DNA of 64,000 nucleotides from Cutaneotrichosporon cavernicola (lineage: Eukaryota; Basidiomycota; Tremellomycetes; Trichosporonales; Trichosporonaceae): positions 3,100,001 to 3,164,000 of the forward strand of contig NC_083394.1 of assembly GCF_030864355.1 (NCBI RefSeq), given 5' to 3'. The translations under genes were made by a program, and so were the position numbers. Of this stretch, positions 41,635 to 52,702 are shown piece by piece; position 1 is the stretch's first letter, and every line of letters starts with the position of its first letter. The notes beneath the pieces are model-generated. The model did not search any database and was not told the origin of the DNA. It saw nothing but the letters and a program-made list of their open reading frames with translations.

Positions 41635-42526
41635 CTACTTGTCCTTTGGCTCGACCTCGTCCTTGACCACGTTCTGGAAGATCTGCGACGCAGTCTCGGG
41701 GTTGATGTCAACGCCGGCCTCCTTGAGCTGCACCATGAGCTGTGGTTAGTGATGTCATGAGAGGGCGCACGTTCTGGCCAGCCTCGCGGATGTCCGGGTC
41801 CATGCCGAGCTTCATGACCTGCATCGTCGAGGGGGGCTTGGAGAGGTCGACGCCTGGGGTCAGCATTGTTCAGAGGTGCTGAGAGGAAGTGCAGAGGGCA
41901 GTGCTCCATCTGTGAGGGTAGAGGGGAGGAAACTTGGGCAGAAACTGGACGCTGATTCTGTCGCCATAGGTGGCAAATCTCAGGCGGTAATGTGATCAAG
42001 CGACGCTCACATGGACGACGAGCGAAACCAGCGACGTTGAGCAAGGAGTATCCGTCCGTGCAGGTGCAAGGCAAGACCATCACCACCCAGCCGCGGACCC
42101 GGCCCCTACATGCCGACGCCAAACCCATCTAAAGAACTCGACATGCAGCGATCATCTCGGCACCGTCCAAAGCCCTCCATCTCGCCGTTCTGTCTCTCGC
42201 AGGATCGCAAGACCATTACGCATCCACCCTCGCTCTCGGCTCAAAGTCCGAATTACCAACCCCTCTCTCCTCACGCAACCTCCCTCCTCCTCTCTTTGCC
42301 AACACTCACCCTTGTCCTGCATCAGCTGCCCGAGCCGCATGATAGCCTGCTTGGCGCCCTCATGCGCCTGGATCTTGTTACGGAGCTCGACGATCCGCGG
42401 GTCCTGCGCAAAGGGGTCCTCGGACGCGAAGCGGCGCGCGCTGACGTGCAGCCTGCGGCTGAAGCAGGGAACGGCAGGGAGCTCGGCGCGGACAGCGAAG
42501 CGGGCGACACGGAAGATGGAGGCCAT
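41635..42526 (-). CDS. Small putative mitochondrial protein, unknown function
   Basis: About 133-135 residues. The ATG is at 42526. The N-terminus MASIFRVARFAVRAELPAV with many Arg and no acidic residue, followed by RRLHVSARRFAS, looks like a cleaved matrix presequence. The mature part is short and helical (DPRIVELRNKIQAHEGAKQA, GQLMQDKG), then VDLSKPPSTMQVMKLGM and QLKEAGVDINPETASQIFQ. The first intron is exceptional at about 430-450 nt (roughly 41855-42304), ten times the local norm; the second (about 41737-41770) is normal. Whether the long intron hides another exon or a small RNA cannot be decided here. I do not recognise a named family. Confidence 0.7.
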
Positions 42527-42854
42527 TTTGAGTGAGTTGGGGAAAGGAGAAGCGGAGGAGGGAAAGTGGAGAAGTGGAGGGTGAAACGGAGAAATGCTTC
42601 CGGGGTGGAGGTGGAGGTGGGGCAGTAATAGAAGGACAGCATGGATAGCATTCTCTTCCTCTGTGTCGGGGTGTGCACGAGTTGTCCCCTAACTGGGTGA
42701 AAACGGAAATGAGACATGGTTGACCCCGTTGTTGTTGAGGACCAGCGAGTCAATACAACAAACGTGAACATGCTAGACAGCGATATCAAGATACAAAGAA
42801 AGACGTATACAACAAGGCGTACGCTATGATTTCCCTCACGCTCCCATGTCTCAA
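42527..42854. other. Intergenic region
   Basis: About 330 bp between two leftward genes. It should contain the promoter of the mitochondrial-type gene. Nothing else seen. Confidence 0.4.
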
Positions 42855-43738
42855 CTACTCCCACTCATTGCCGCGGAGTGATCCGGGCAACAAAGTCTGG
42901 CTGAGGAGTGGCGAGATCCCTGCCTCAGCAAGCACTTTACTTACAACCTCGCTCCCCCTGAAGTCAGAGTACCACACCCACCTCCCCCGCTCGACATGAA
43001 GCCCTAGAACGCCGATCTGCGCATTTGCCCGCCATCCCATGACGACGTGCAACGACTTGTGGGCGTAAGCGGTATCGAGGGGAAGCGAGTTGGCCTGTCT
43101 CGGTTCGTGTGGGAGCAGATCTTGCGGTACGAACGCTGGAGAATCGGATGGAGAGATGGGAGGAGTGGGTGAACTCGAAACCCGACGCAAGATGGGGACG
43201 CGGTCCAGCACGGCGGCGTACCCCCTCGGCAGCCTTGTTTCTGCTAGAGACCGCAGGTGGCCTAGCCACCACCATTCCATGGCCTCCTCCACATACGCTT
43301 GTACGTCTTCCCTTGGGGGCGGGACATGTCGGGCTCCATATCCGTAGCCTACGCCGAAGGAAGGGCGGAGGAGCGTCGAGCCCTCTGGCTCAAACATCGT
43401 AAGGACATGCGTGTCGTACGCTACGCGGGTGGAGCGGGCGATCTTGGCCGTCGCCTCTTCCCAGCGCGGGAGGCGGGTAGGTCCGGATCTCATCCTGGTG
43501 TCAGCGCTCAAGCGGATTAGAGCATAGAGGTCGATATCGATACCCACTCGAGCCATGCGTTGTACAACACCGCGAGGGTGAAACACACATTGTCGACCGC
43601 GAGCCACGCCTCGCCCTCCCCCGATTCGTCTACACGCGTCTTCCTAGCGGCATTGTACACTCGCACAGCGGCCAGGGCTAGCGCTTCGAGTTCGGGATCG
43701 CGGGGGTGTGGTAGCTCATCTGGAAGAGATGTCGACAT
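42855..43738 (-). CDS. Hypothetical protein
   Basis: Unrecognised protein of about 275-280 residues with one short intron near 43500-43545 (GTGGGT donor, CTGACACCAG end). It starts MSTSLPDELPHPRDPELEAL at 43738. The N-terminal 65 residues are helical (ALAAVRVYNAARKTR, VCFTLAVLYNAWLE). The middle has RVAYDTHVLTMF and VEEAMEWWWLGHL. A Pro/Ser loop (SSSPTPPISPSDSP) comes before the last 90 residues, which look beta-rich (SLHVVMGWRANAQIGVLGLH, GRWVWYSDF). No signal peptide or obvious catalytic motif. The long open frame and codon use support a real gene. Confidence 0.65.
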
Positions 43739-44170
43739 GGTCAGTGTTAGGTGGGAACAGCCGATGTCAGCCATGTAGCCGTGGTTTATCAGTCTGAGGT
43801 ACTGTGGGTTATCAGGCAGACTGGAACATCTGAGGTGCTGACGTGCTGACGCCTCATTACCACTGCGCCACTCCGCTACGGCTCGGGGGGGAGGGTGGGA
43901 GGGGAGGAGGGAAGATGGCTGAATGAGGGAGCCCATAACTGGCGACGACGCTGCTCAACCCCCCAGAAGAGCCAAACACCCCGAAGCCCCACCGCTCCAT
44001 GTTTCCATTTCGGGCAAAACATTCAACTGACGTCACTCCTTTAGACTCCACGCGAAAGACACGTGCAATGCAAATCTAGGCACGAGCAATACACCGCCAC
44101 CAAAGCGCAGATCAAATGCAATGCATGTGATGTTGACGCCTCTCTTCTCCCCATTGTTAGCCTCTCAGAC
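43739..44170. other. Divergent upstream region
   Basis: Lies between the hypothetical gene (leftward) and the MRH-domain gene (rightward). It may contain an unplaced first exon of the latter; no clear signal-peptide exon could be joined in frame. Confidence 0.4.
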
Positions 44171-45409
44171 ATGGCAGACGACAAGCCTCAAGACAAGCCG
44201 TGTACCATCACCCTCGAGGACGGCACGTTCTACGACCTCAACTCTCTCAGTACACCAAAGGCCGACTACGAGGCGGACGCCGGCGACGTCCAGGGCAATC
44301 TGGTATACAAGCTCAATGTGTGCCGCGCCGTCGTGAGCGAGCCGTGGAACGTCGACGATGCGTCTACAGTAGGCGGATTCATCAACGGCCGCGGGCAAGG
44401 TGACTTCTCACTTGGGTGAGTGGGAGGATGGGCGGAGGAAGGTGGGAGGGGGTAGGGAGAATGTGGGGTGCGAAGGAGGTGTGCGGAGATGCGTGCTACA
44501 TTCACGAAACTGTCCAGCTCGCGGCGCGCTAGCGCTGACTTGCGCGTGGGATCAGATCATACAGAGCCTCCCGAGCGCTTCGGTGCAACGACCTCACGAG
44601 CCCACACTAACCCCAGCGCCTTCTCCACCAACCTCACAATCTCCCCGACCACCCACGAGCCCATGCTCATCTACGAGAACGGGTCAAAGTGCCCGGGCAA
44701 CGAGAACGAGCGCGCATCAACAGTCATTCGCGTAGGTCTCGCTTGCGTGCGCAACTGACAGCAGTTTGTATGCAGCCAGACCGACTTTGAGGCAGGCAAG
44801 CCGCGGCTCGTGGCAGCCGTGCCTGCCGGGGACAAGGCATGCCACTTCTTCTTCGACTGGCACACGCACGTCGCGTGCCCCACCAACCACAAGACGGACC
44901 TCGAGAGCGCGCACATCTGGGCGTTTGTCGGATTGTGAGTACGGCGCGGCGGCATGCGCGATGGACGCCGATCGGACGCCACTAACGCCAGCGTCGCCGT
45001 CGCCATCTTGACGTGGTTTGGCGGACACACCCTTTACAATCGGTTCTACCTCAAGCGCAGCGGCATGGACATTTTCCCCTTCCCCAAGTGTCACCGCCCG
45101 CCCGGCGTGCGCTTGCCGCAGCCCATCTCGTCTTCTGATGGCTCCGCGCAGCCGCGACGTTCGTGGTCCGCGCCCTGGAAACGCCGGTCTCAGCGCGCGG
45201 GGTACAACCACCTGCGACAGGACCCAAACGAGGAGGACCACCTCGCTGCGCGCTTCTCGATTGATGACGACGATGATGACGACGATGCACGAGTTCTGGG
45301 CGGGGAGATGGAGGCGTGGCGCCAGAGTGGGGAGGAGGAGGCTGCGCGGCTGTCTTCGGCGTCGGACAGGGAGACGGTTGGCCTGCACCAGGGCCTTGTG
45401 CGTCTATAG
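44171..45409 (+). CDS. MRH-domain type I membrane protein (mannose-6-phosphate-receptor-like)
   Basis: Likely cargo or glycan-binding receptor of the Golgi-endosome system, of the MRH/Mrl1-Atg27 group. The lumenal domain has the family's pattern: CTITLEDGTFYDLNSL, GNLVYKLNVCRAV, GRGQGDFSLG, then after an intron of about 210 nt (from 44416) MLIYENGSKCPG, STVIRFVCSQ and FFFDWHTHVACP, whose W-x-T-x-x-ACP core is typical. One transmembrane helix follows (AHIWAFVGL plus VAVAILTWFGG across an intron). The cytosolic tail has a short basic region, a run of eight Asp residues and acidic patches. Stop at 45409. The ATG at 44171 gives no signal peptide, which a lumenal domain needs, so the true start may be in an upstream exon. 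Confidence 0.78.
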
Positions 45410-45709
45410 ATTGGCTACATGGTGTTTGAGCTGTGTATCTATATGCATAAGAGTTTTGTGTATATTGGTGATGATTAAAAGGTCTGGTGGGTGGAGGTCA
45501 TTGGTGCCACGGGCGGAAACGCCGGTCTCTCCGAGTGAGTGCGGTTTAGGTGGTGGATTGGCTCTACCCTGGTTGGGCCAGGAGGTTGGAGGAGCGGCTC
45601 CTCCTACCGAGTTCTGCCTCCGTCCGACCAGCGGCTTCACTACGAGCAGTCTCGAGCCGTACAGTGGACGTCGACCTCATCGCACCGCTCATCGCGCACA
45701 CCACTCGCC
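45410..45709 (+). promoter_or_regulatory. Promoter region of the complex I gene
   Basis: 300 bp between two rightward genes. No distinct motif seen. Confidence 0.4.
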
Positions 45710-47345
45710 ATGTTCCGTGCCCTCAGGCCCCTCCTCGCAAAGGCCCCCGCCGCGAGGCCACTCCGCCCCCTAGGCGTGAGCGCCCGCAACTATGCCGACC
45801 ATGTAAACCAGCCCGACGGAGAGCGCCGCTTCACCCCGGTCCAGACCACTTCGGTCGAAGAGTGCGTCCGACACACCCCGCGCCCACTAACGACAGCCTG
45901 CACACGATGAGCGCCGAGGAGATTCTCTCCGAGGAGATTGGCCCCAAGACGACGGCCGGCGGCATGCGTCACTTCACTGGTGTGTTTGCGCGCGCTCCGA
46001 AACGGCTCCGTCTGTTGCCCACAGAGCTAACTCCAGTCAACTTCGGCCCCCAGCACCCCGCCGCGCACGGTGTGCTGCGTCTTATCCTCGAGCTCAACGG
46101 AGAGGAGATTCTCCGTGCCGACCCTCACATCGGTCTCCTCCACCGCGGTACCGAGAAGCTGATCGAGTACAAGAACTACACCCAGGCCCTCCCTTACTTT
46201 GACCGTCTCGACTACGTCTCCATGAGTGCGTATCCGCGTGCGGGTCAAGGCCGAGGAAGTGTGGAGCAGTCCCGAGTAGCGATCCCGAGGTCGCTTCTTG
46301 CTGTCCGCTGCACACCCCGGGGCTCGCTCCTCTCCTCGCGCCCTCGGCTCCCCTCGCTCCCGCTTCTCGTCCACCGCTGACACCAGTGACCAACGAGCTG
46401 TCGTACACCCTCGCCGTCGAGAAGCTGCTCAACATCGAGGTTCCCGATCGTGCCAAGTGGATCCGTACCCTCATGGGCGAGATCACGCGTGTCCTCAACC
46501 ACTTGATGGCCGTCCTCACGCACGCCATGGACGTTGGTGCGCTGACGCCCTTCCTGTGGGGTTTCGAGGAGCGTGAGAAGCTCATGGAGTTCTACGAGCG
46601 TGTCTCGGGTGCGCGTATGCACGCGGCTTACGTCCGCCCCGGTGGTGTGGCGTTTGACCTGCCCCACGGTCTTCTGGACGACATTTTCAAGTGGGCGACC
46701 CAGTTCTCCACCCGTGTCGACGAGATCGAGGAGGTCCTCACCGCCAACCGTATCTGGAAGGCGCGTACGATCGGCATTGGCAAGGTGACGGCGCAGGAGG
46801 CGCTCGACTACTCGTTCACCGGTGTCATGCTCCGCGGCTCGGGTGTCCCTTGGGACATTCGCAAGGTCGCGCCTTATGACGCATACGACCAGGTCGAGTT
46901 TGATGTTCCCGTCGGCAAGAATGGCGACTGTTACGACCGTTACATGTGCCGTGTTCAGGAGTTCCGCGAGTCGCTCCGCATCATCAACCAGTGCCTCAAC
47001 AAGATGCCCACCGGCGCCTACAAGATTGACGACCACAAGATTGTGCCCCCGCCCCGTGCTACCATGAAGGAGAGCATGGAGGCACTCATCCACCACTTCA
47101 AGCTCTTCTCTGAGGGCTACTCGGTTCCCCCCGGCGAGACGTACACGGCCATCGAGGCGCCCAAGGGCGAGATGGGTGTCTACCTCGTCTCGGACGGCAC
47201 CAACCGCCCCTACCGCTGCAAGATTCGCGCACCAGGCTTTGCCCACCTTGCCGGCGCAGACTTTATGATGCGCCACTCCTTCCTTCCCGACGCGGTCGCC
47301 ATCATTGGTACCATGGACCTCGTGTTCGGTGAGGTTGACCGGTAG
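45710..47345 (+). CDS. NDUFS2: NADH:ubiquinone oxidoreductase 49-kDa subunit (NDUFS2/NuoD)
   Basis: Core subunit of mitochondrial respiratory complex I, forming the ubiquinone site with the PSST subunit. The start ATG at 45710 gives a matrix presequence ([19 protein letters not shown]). Introns lie near 45862-45897, 45980-46035 and 46226-46385. Highly conserved segments include [15 protein letters not shown] (the quinone-site His), [90 protein letters not shown] and [12 protein letters not shown]. The stop follows FGEVDR, the invariant C-terminal Arg. Length and motifs match the family fully. Convergent with DPH7. Confidence 0.98.
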
Positions 47346-47631
47346 TGTAGGATAGACAATGCATAGTGCTAAAGAGGCCGGGTTTGGGTGTAGGTTTGGT
47401 GCAGAGGATTGTACATGACAATGATGCTGCGTTTGGGGTTGCTATCGTCCTTACATATCTTGCAACTCTGTCTCTCCGTTCTCTTCCCGCCATTTCTCTC
47501 CATCAGCCGACTATCTACGCCAGATCTTGCCTGTCAACTCCAAGAAGCTGCCTGGACGGTTGCGGTGCTCTGCATCGCCTCGTCCGCATGGCTGGACTAA
47601 GACAACGACAGGCCACTGATAGCGTCCACCG

Positions 47632-48897
47632 CTACGCGCGCCAAACGTTCATGTCGTGGTCGTAAAACGAACACGTCGCAACGAGGCTTCCCTCCTCCGT
47701 AGGCGGGAGACGACACCAGTCGGCGCCATACCCCAGCGTCCCGGGGAACGTGTGCGTGATCTCGCCCTCTCCCGCGCCCTCAGTGATGCGGGCTACAGCA
47801 AACCCGCCGTGCATGCACGCGTTGAGGATATCCCCCTTGCGCTGCTGCGATGGATGCCACCTAGTGCGCCAAATACCGCCGGGCATCTCGAGTTCGAGCA
47901 GCGGGCGCGCCGGAGAGCGCGCATCAAATAAACGGAGGTGGGCGTCGTACCTTTGCATCAGAACAGTTAAGAAAGGGAGTCAACTTACGATCCAACAGCC
48001 AACAAGTGCTCATTGTGCGGACTTGGCGCAATGGTCGTAACGCCGCCATCGAAGCCTTTCCGCTTAACGAACGTCGGCGTGCCCGGCATACGAATATCCC
48101 ATCTCTTCAACGCAAGATCATCCCCTCCCGACCAGACTGTATCCCTGCCTTGCCACGCCGTGATCCACGGCTCAAAGTCGTGCGCCGCCCACCGCTCCAC
48201 CACTTGTCCCCCTACGATGTGTGCCAATTCGCCCGACGAAAGGGAAGTGATCACCTCTTCGGATCCGGGCCGATGGTCGAGACTCAATACGAGGGTATCC
48301 ACATCCGCAACAGCCACTTTCTCCACCATCTGCAATCTCCCGCCATTGAGGGCGTAGCGCGTCAGCGCACCCTTGGCGTCGGCGACACTGATTTCGGGCC
48401 GGGAGGGGGACCACTTGACGTCCAGGATCGCGGCCGTCTCGACCCGGTCCTTTTCCACTGGCGCAACACCGTCAAGAGCGTACAGCAGAATCCGGCCAAC
48501 ACGAGGCGCCGGCGCATCCCCGCCAGAGGAGGGAGCTGTGCCCGGCGCAGGGGCCAGTTCGCCGGTGACGGGGTCCAGGAGCTGGTACGTTCCGCATGTA
48601 AAGTACTGCTCGTACCCCGGAAGGGGACAGAACTCGATCGAGTCGGCCGAGTATACCGTGTCGACTTGGGCTAGGGACGGTGCTGGGGTCAGATACTACC
48701 TCGCGAATATCCTACTTTGCATGGAGGGAGAGTGCGTCAACAAAGTTGGAAGGTGGTGCCTGAAGTGGAGGTTGATGTTGAGCTCCCTCCACCAGCTGCA
48801 CTGACCTTTCTGTAAACCCACAGCCCTCCAGCGCAGCAGAGACGAGGAGCTCGAGCTGTGGTGGAAGATGCACCTCCGATGTCGGAGTCAAATACAT
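47632..48897 (-). CDS. DPH7: Diphthine methyltransferase, WD40 type (DPH7)
   Basis: WD-repeat methylesterase that removes the methyl ester in diphthamide synthesis on elongation factor 2. The exons from 48682 leftward are well supported: DTVYSADSIEFCPLPGYEQY, YFTCGTYQLL, AAILDVKWSPSRPEISVADA, WSGGDDLALKRWD, then after a short intron (about 47950-47985) YDAHLRLFDAR and GGIWRTRWHPS. It ends CSFYDHDMNVWRA. These correspond to the WDR85 blades, including the GG-(I/V)WRxKWHP signature. The first exon is uncertain: the ATG at 48897 with a GTGGGT donor near 48820 would join in frame, with an intron of about 138 nt. A tRNA-Ser gene ends only 26 bp upstream of that ATG. Cytosolic. Confidence 0.88.
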
Positions 48898-48922
48898 ACG
48901 TCGTGGACCCAGTCAAAAAGAT

Positions 48923-49019
48923 TCGACGTTGACATGATTCGAACATGCGCTCCCGAAGGAAGTTGATATTAGAATAACTCGATTCTAGTCAACCGCGTTA
49001 ACCACTCCGCCACAACGCC
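48923..49019 (-). tRNA. tRNA-Ser(AGA) with intron
   Basis: The 97-nt gene folds as a class II tRNA. Acceptor stem GGCGTTG pairs with CAACGTC (one G-U), the discriminator is G, and the D-arm has GCGGAGTGGTTAACGC. Anticodon stem GTTGA/TCAAC holds AGA at complement(48984-48986). The long variable arm is TTCC-TTCG-GGAG, and a T-arm with TTCGAAT follows. About 15 extra bases (roughly 48968-48982) directly after position 37 form the intron, where eukaryotic nuclear tRNA introns always sit. The spliced length of about 82 nt and the variable arm fit serine. Confidence 0.88.
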
Positions 49020-49472
49020 AATTCCATGTTCAGATAGTCTTTCACAGCCATAAGTGTCGAATCCTTGGTGTTCAACACTCCATTTGCCTGTTGAATCATT
49101 TGGACCAAGGCCGAATGACTGCAGCAAATGGGGGCGAGGAAGGTGCGCGACCATTGTGAGTTTTCGGCGTATTCAAACAACTTTCCTCCCTCTGTTTTGC
49201 TTATTCTCTCTCCGCATCTCTCTGTTCAGTCCGTACTCTCGACGCCCGTCAAGGGTGACGTTCGCATCAAGGCCATGTACAGAAGCAGGTCGAAGTCGTA
49301 ACGGGATGTATGTAGAGTACATGAGACTTGAAGACAGAGGTAGAGAGAGACAGCAGAGTAGATAGTGGTTAGATATTTTCCCATCTGACAGGGCACAGTC
49401 ATGCTTCAGTCACGCAACATTATTAGCATAAAGCGCTCTAATCGCGCAGAGTTACGGTACAACATGACGCTA
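49020..49472. other. Intergenic region
   Basis: About 450 bp between tRNA-Ser and the DNA ligase stop codon. It contains the upstream region of the tRNA and the 3' end of the ligase gene. Nothing else found. Confidence 0.4.
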
Positions 49473-52400
49473 CTACTCGCCACCTTCACCCTCCTCCAAT
49501 TCGCCTTCATCTCCACTCTCGACCTTGGCCACATCCTGCCCCAGCGCAGCCGGAGCCATCTGCCGCCTGAACATTTCCGCAAACTCCTCGGCGCTCGTCG
49601 CTTCCTCGATGTCCTTATCCTCTCGCACGCGAATGAACCGTGGGAACCGGAGACTCAGACCCCGCTCGCCACCAATATAGCCCGCGGCGGCGGGGTAGAC
49701 GGGCGAGAGAGTGATATCCGCACCGCGGATCTCCCACACTTCACGCGGGAGGAACCAGCGGTCTGGCACGAGTCCGCCGGTCTCGACGTAGCCTAGTGGC
49801 TGGGTCGAGCAGACGGCTGGATCAGAGTCGGGCGGGTAGCGTACCAGGAGGTCCTTGTAGAACGCGTCGGTGAAGCCGGAAATACCTGGGGTCAGCTTCG
49901 GCCACACGCAGCTGTCGGCATTCCGCTGGTAGACTGAAACTCACACTTGCACACCGCTTCGAGCACACCCGTCTCGGGATTCCGCGCGGCCAGAAGAATA
50001 GGGCTCCACCAGCCGGCTTTGCGACCCATGCCCCACCACGCTCCGACGGGGACCAGGTCGAGGCTGTCCCCGAGACCCTCGAGGTAGTCCTTCTTGACCT
50101 TGAGCCAGCCCATCGAGCGTTGGTCCGGTTCGTACGTCGCGGGCAAAGGCTTCTTTCGTCCTTTGGCCCCCTTGCCGTCCGCCTTTTCCTCCTTGCCATC
50201 CTCCTCCGTTACATCCTCGGCGTCCTCTGGTTCGACGACCTCGGCTCCCAGCGGCGCACCCCCGCTCTCCAGCAGCTTTACCATCAGGCCCTCAGCCTTG
50301 CGCTCCACAACCTTGTCGAAGAACGCGCGAAGGTCGGCGGGGCTTTTCAAGTCCACAGAGTCAACCGCGTCGATCAGCGTCCAACGCGCGAGCATTGGAT
50401 CGGCTGATGTTGGGCGCGGAGGCAAGAGAGCGCGCATGAGATGTCGCCGGGTACTCAAAGGTGATGCAAGGAGCGGCTGCTGTCAGCTACACGTCAAGGG
50501 ACATAAGCTATAAGCTCACGACGTCGTTCAGCAGCATGAGGTCGAACGCGTTCACCTCGACAACGACCTTGATGTCCTCGACGCGCACGTCCTTGCGCGC
50601 GCGGTTCGTCAGTTCCTGGAAGGTGCGGTGCGCACCCGTGTCCTTGTCAATCGCAACGATCTCGGCGTCGACGATGAGCGAGGTCACCTCTTCAGTCTCG
50701 AGGAGCTCTGCGACCTCGGGAGTTGGTGTCGAGGCCCACGATGGGAAGGGATAACGTTTTCTCTTGATGGAGGACAGGAGGTCGAGGCCGCGGGCACAGA
50801 CGTCGGGGTACTTGTCCGTCATGTCTTCGAGATGCCGACTGAACAAGCGGACCCAAGCCCGCCCATTCTCGCCCTCGACCCACCGCCCACCGCCGTCATC
50901 TTCTCCCTGCGGCCCGTCCCGCCGGACGTGCATCTGCAGCCTCTGCCCATCGAGTTTCGCCTCGGCCGTGAAAGGGAGGCTTCCCAGGCGCTCGTACACC
51001 TCATCGATAGACCGCGTGATGCTGCCCAGCATCGGGCTGATCGGGATACCGACCGAGAGGGGCACGCGAGCTTCAAGTCCGTCGAGCCCACCTCCTTCGA
51101 TGCCGCGGACGAGATCTCCATAGTTCGGGTGGCGAACGTACACGCGGCGCACAAGGCGGACAGCCGCCGCGCTCTTGTCCTCGGCCGCCTCTCGTGATGG
51201 ATCTGCCGGCTTCTTCCCATTCGCTGGAATGGGGATAACGACAAGCTCGTCGTCGGGAATGGCGAAGAACGCAGCTGCGCGAGCGACGGCCGTTAGGAGA
51301 GTTAGTCGCACTGCACCGATCTGCCGTCAGCTGATGCGGGATCTGAGCAGCTCACCCGCAGATTCCCAATCAGCGTGCGCACGAGATATCGTACCTCGTC
51401 CCCTCGCGCCTGCACCATGAGCTTACGCACGACGTCGCCCTTGAGTTTCCCGCTCTGTGGCCCACGGATATCCGCCATTCTGAGCAAGCGCTCGTACAGG
51501 TCGTGCACGACGAGTGGGGCAGGCTCGACGAGTGTGCGCATGTGGACCTTGGCCTCGTACGCGACGTCGCCAGGGTCGCCGTAGACGTTCCACAGACGCT
51601 TGAGGTCGCGCGATTGGAGCCCCGAGACATCCTTTATAGCACGCGAGAGGATCATGCTCCCGACCCCAAGCTCACAGGGAATGTACGTTGGCCGGAGATG
51701 GTTTGAGAGAAGGTAAAGGGTTGGAGGAAGGTCAAGCGGCGCCCTAGCCAGGAGGAGGTGGATGAAACTGGTGTCAGCTGTAAGTCATCGGTGCATAGCC
51801 ATAGAGAAGATCAGATACGTACTTGGTAAGAACCCGCACGATCGTCAGACGTGACCGCGTACCTGCCACCTGCACGTACACGCCCACGAGGACGGAGTAT
51901 GGCAGTCTGCCGGCAGGCCAGCGCGAGATGTCGACCTCGGCGGGGCGGAAGAGGAGGGAGTCGGTGTCAAAGTCGATTGGATCGACAGGCTGTGGGCGAG
52001 CGGCGGTTATTGTCGGCTTACGCTCTGTCTTGACCTTCATTTCAGGCTCCGGCCTTGCCTTAGATTCTCGAGGCCGCGATGGTCCAGCCTCCTGCGCTCG
52101 CGCGAACATGGGGTGTAGTTGCTTGGGGCTCTTCAGAAGGTCAGTCTTGACCTCAAGTGTGGCTATCGGTTTGTCGGGTTTGTCGGTCGCGACCTTGATC
52201 TCTTGGCTTGGCCGGTCCTCCTCCTCCCACTCCGCCGCGAGGCGTCGTGCCATCGCCTCGTCAGACTCATCCGCCTCGTCCACATTCTCCACCGGATGAT
52301 TACTGCTCCCATTCTGCCTCGCAGGTACCTCCTCTATCGCGGCCCGTCCGTTCCCTAACCTCGGCTTCTTGTGCGGCTCAACTACGTCGACGACAACGAC

Positions 52401-52517
52401 ATCGTCATCTGAGTCGGACACCTCGATGACCTCGGCCTTCCGCTTCTGAGGAGGAGAGAAGAACGAAGCGATAGTGCGCTGTTTCGCTGGCGACTTGGGC
52501 TGCTGTTTCGGCGGCAT
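49473..52517 (-). CDS. CDC9: ATP-dependent DNA ligase I
   Basis: Nuclear ligase that seals Okazaki fragments and repair nicks. The start is the ATG at 52517. A PIP box QRTIASFF at residues 13-20 would bind PCNA. The next 200 residues are charged and disordered, with a basic KRK cluster near 25. The DNA-binding domain contains LYLLSNHLRPTYIPCELGVG and LRMADIRGPQSGKLKGDVVR. Motif I is AEAKLDGQRLQ, with the adenylated Lys in K-x-DG (Leu where most ligases I have Tyr). FSRHLEDMTDKYPD, LIVDAEIVAID, EGLMVKLLE and WLKVKKDYLEGLGDSLDLVP supply motifs III-V. FPRFIRVREDKDIEEATSAE closes the OB fold. Short introns lie near 51775-51825, 51305-51350, 50465-50520 and 49888-49948. Divergent from BET5 across 185 bp. 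Confidence 0.95.
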
Positions 52518-52702
52518 CGTGGCTCCCCAAAGGTGGGAGAATTATGAGAGGGAGTGGGAGTGGGAGGTTATCCAGAGTCCCAGATGGAACACCTCCACAC
52601 CTAACCCAGCGTCACCTCGTCATCTCACGTGACCCCACGTGGCCTCCATTCCATGTGATCGCGTCCACTTCGCGTTTCCATCATCTCTCCATCTCCTAAC
52701 CC
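52518..52702. promoter_or_regulatory. Bidirectional promoter between CDC9 and BET5
   Basis: Only 185 bp separate the two start codons, so both housekeeping genes share this region. It includes TCACGTGACC near 52627 (a CACGTG core) and a downstream CACGTGGC. Confidence 0.5.

Noticed and set aside
46245..47276. Long minus-strand reading frame of 343 codons
   Set aside because: It is antisense to the highly conserved complex I 49-kDa subunit and shows no protein-like pattern of its own.
48712..48897. Separate small gene encoding a 61-residue protein
   Set aside because: It is more likely the first exon of DPH7 plus read-through into its intron; no independent support.
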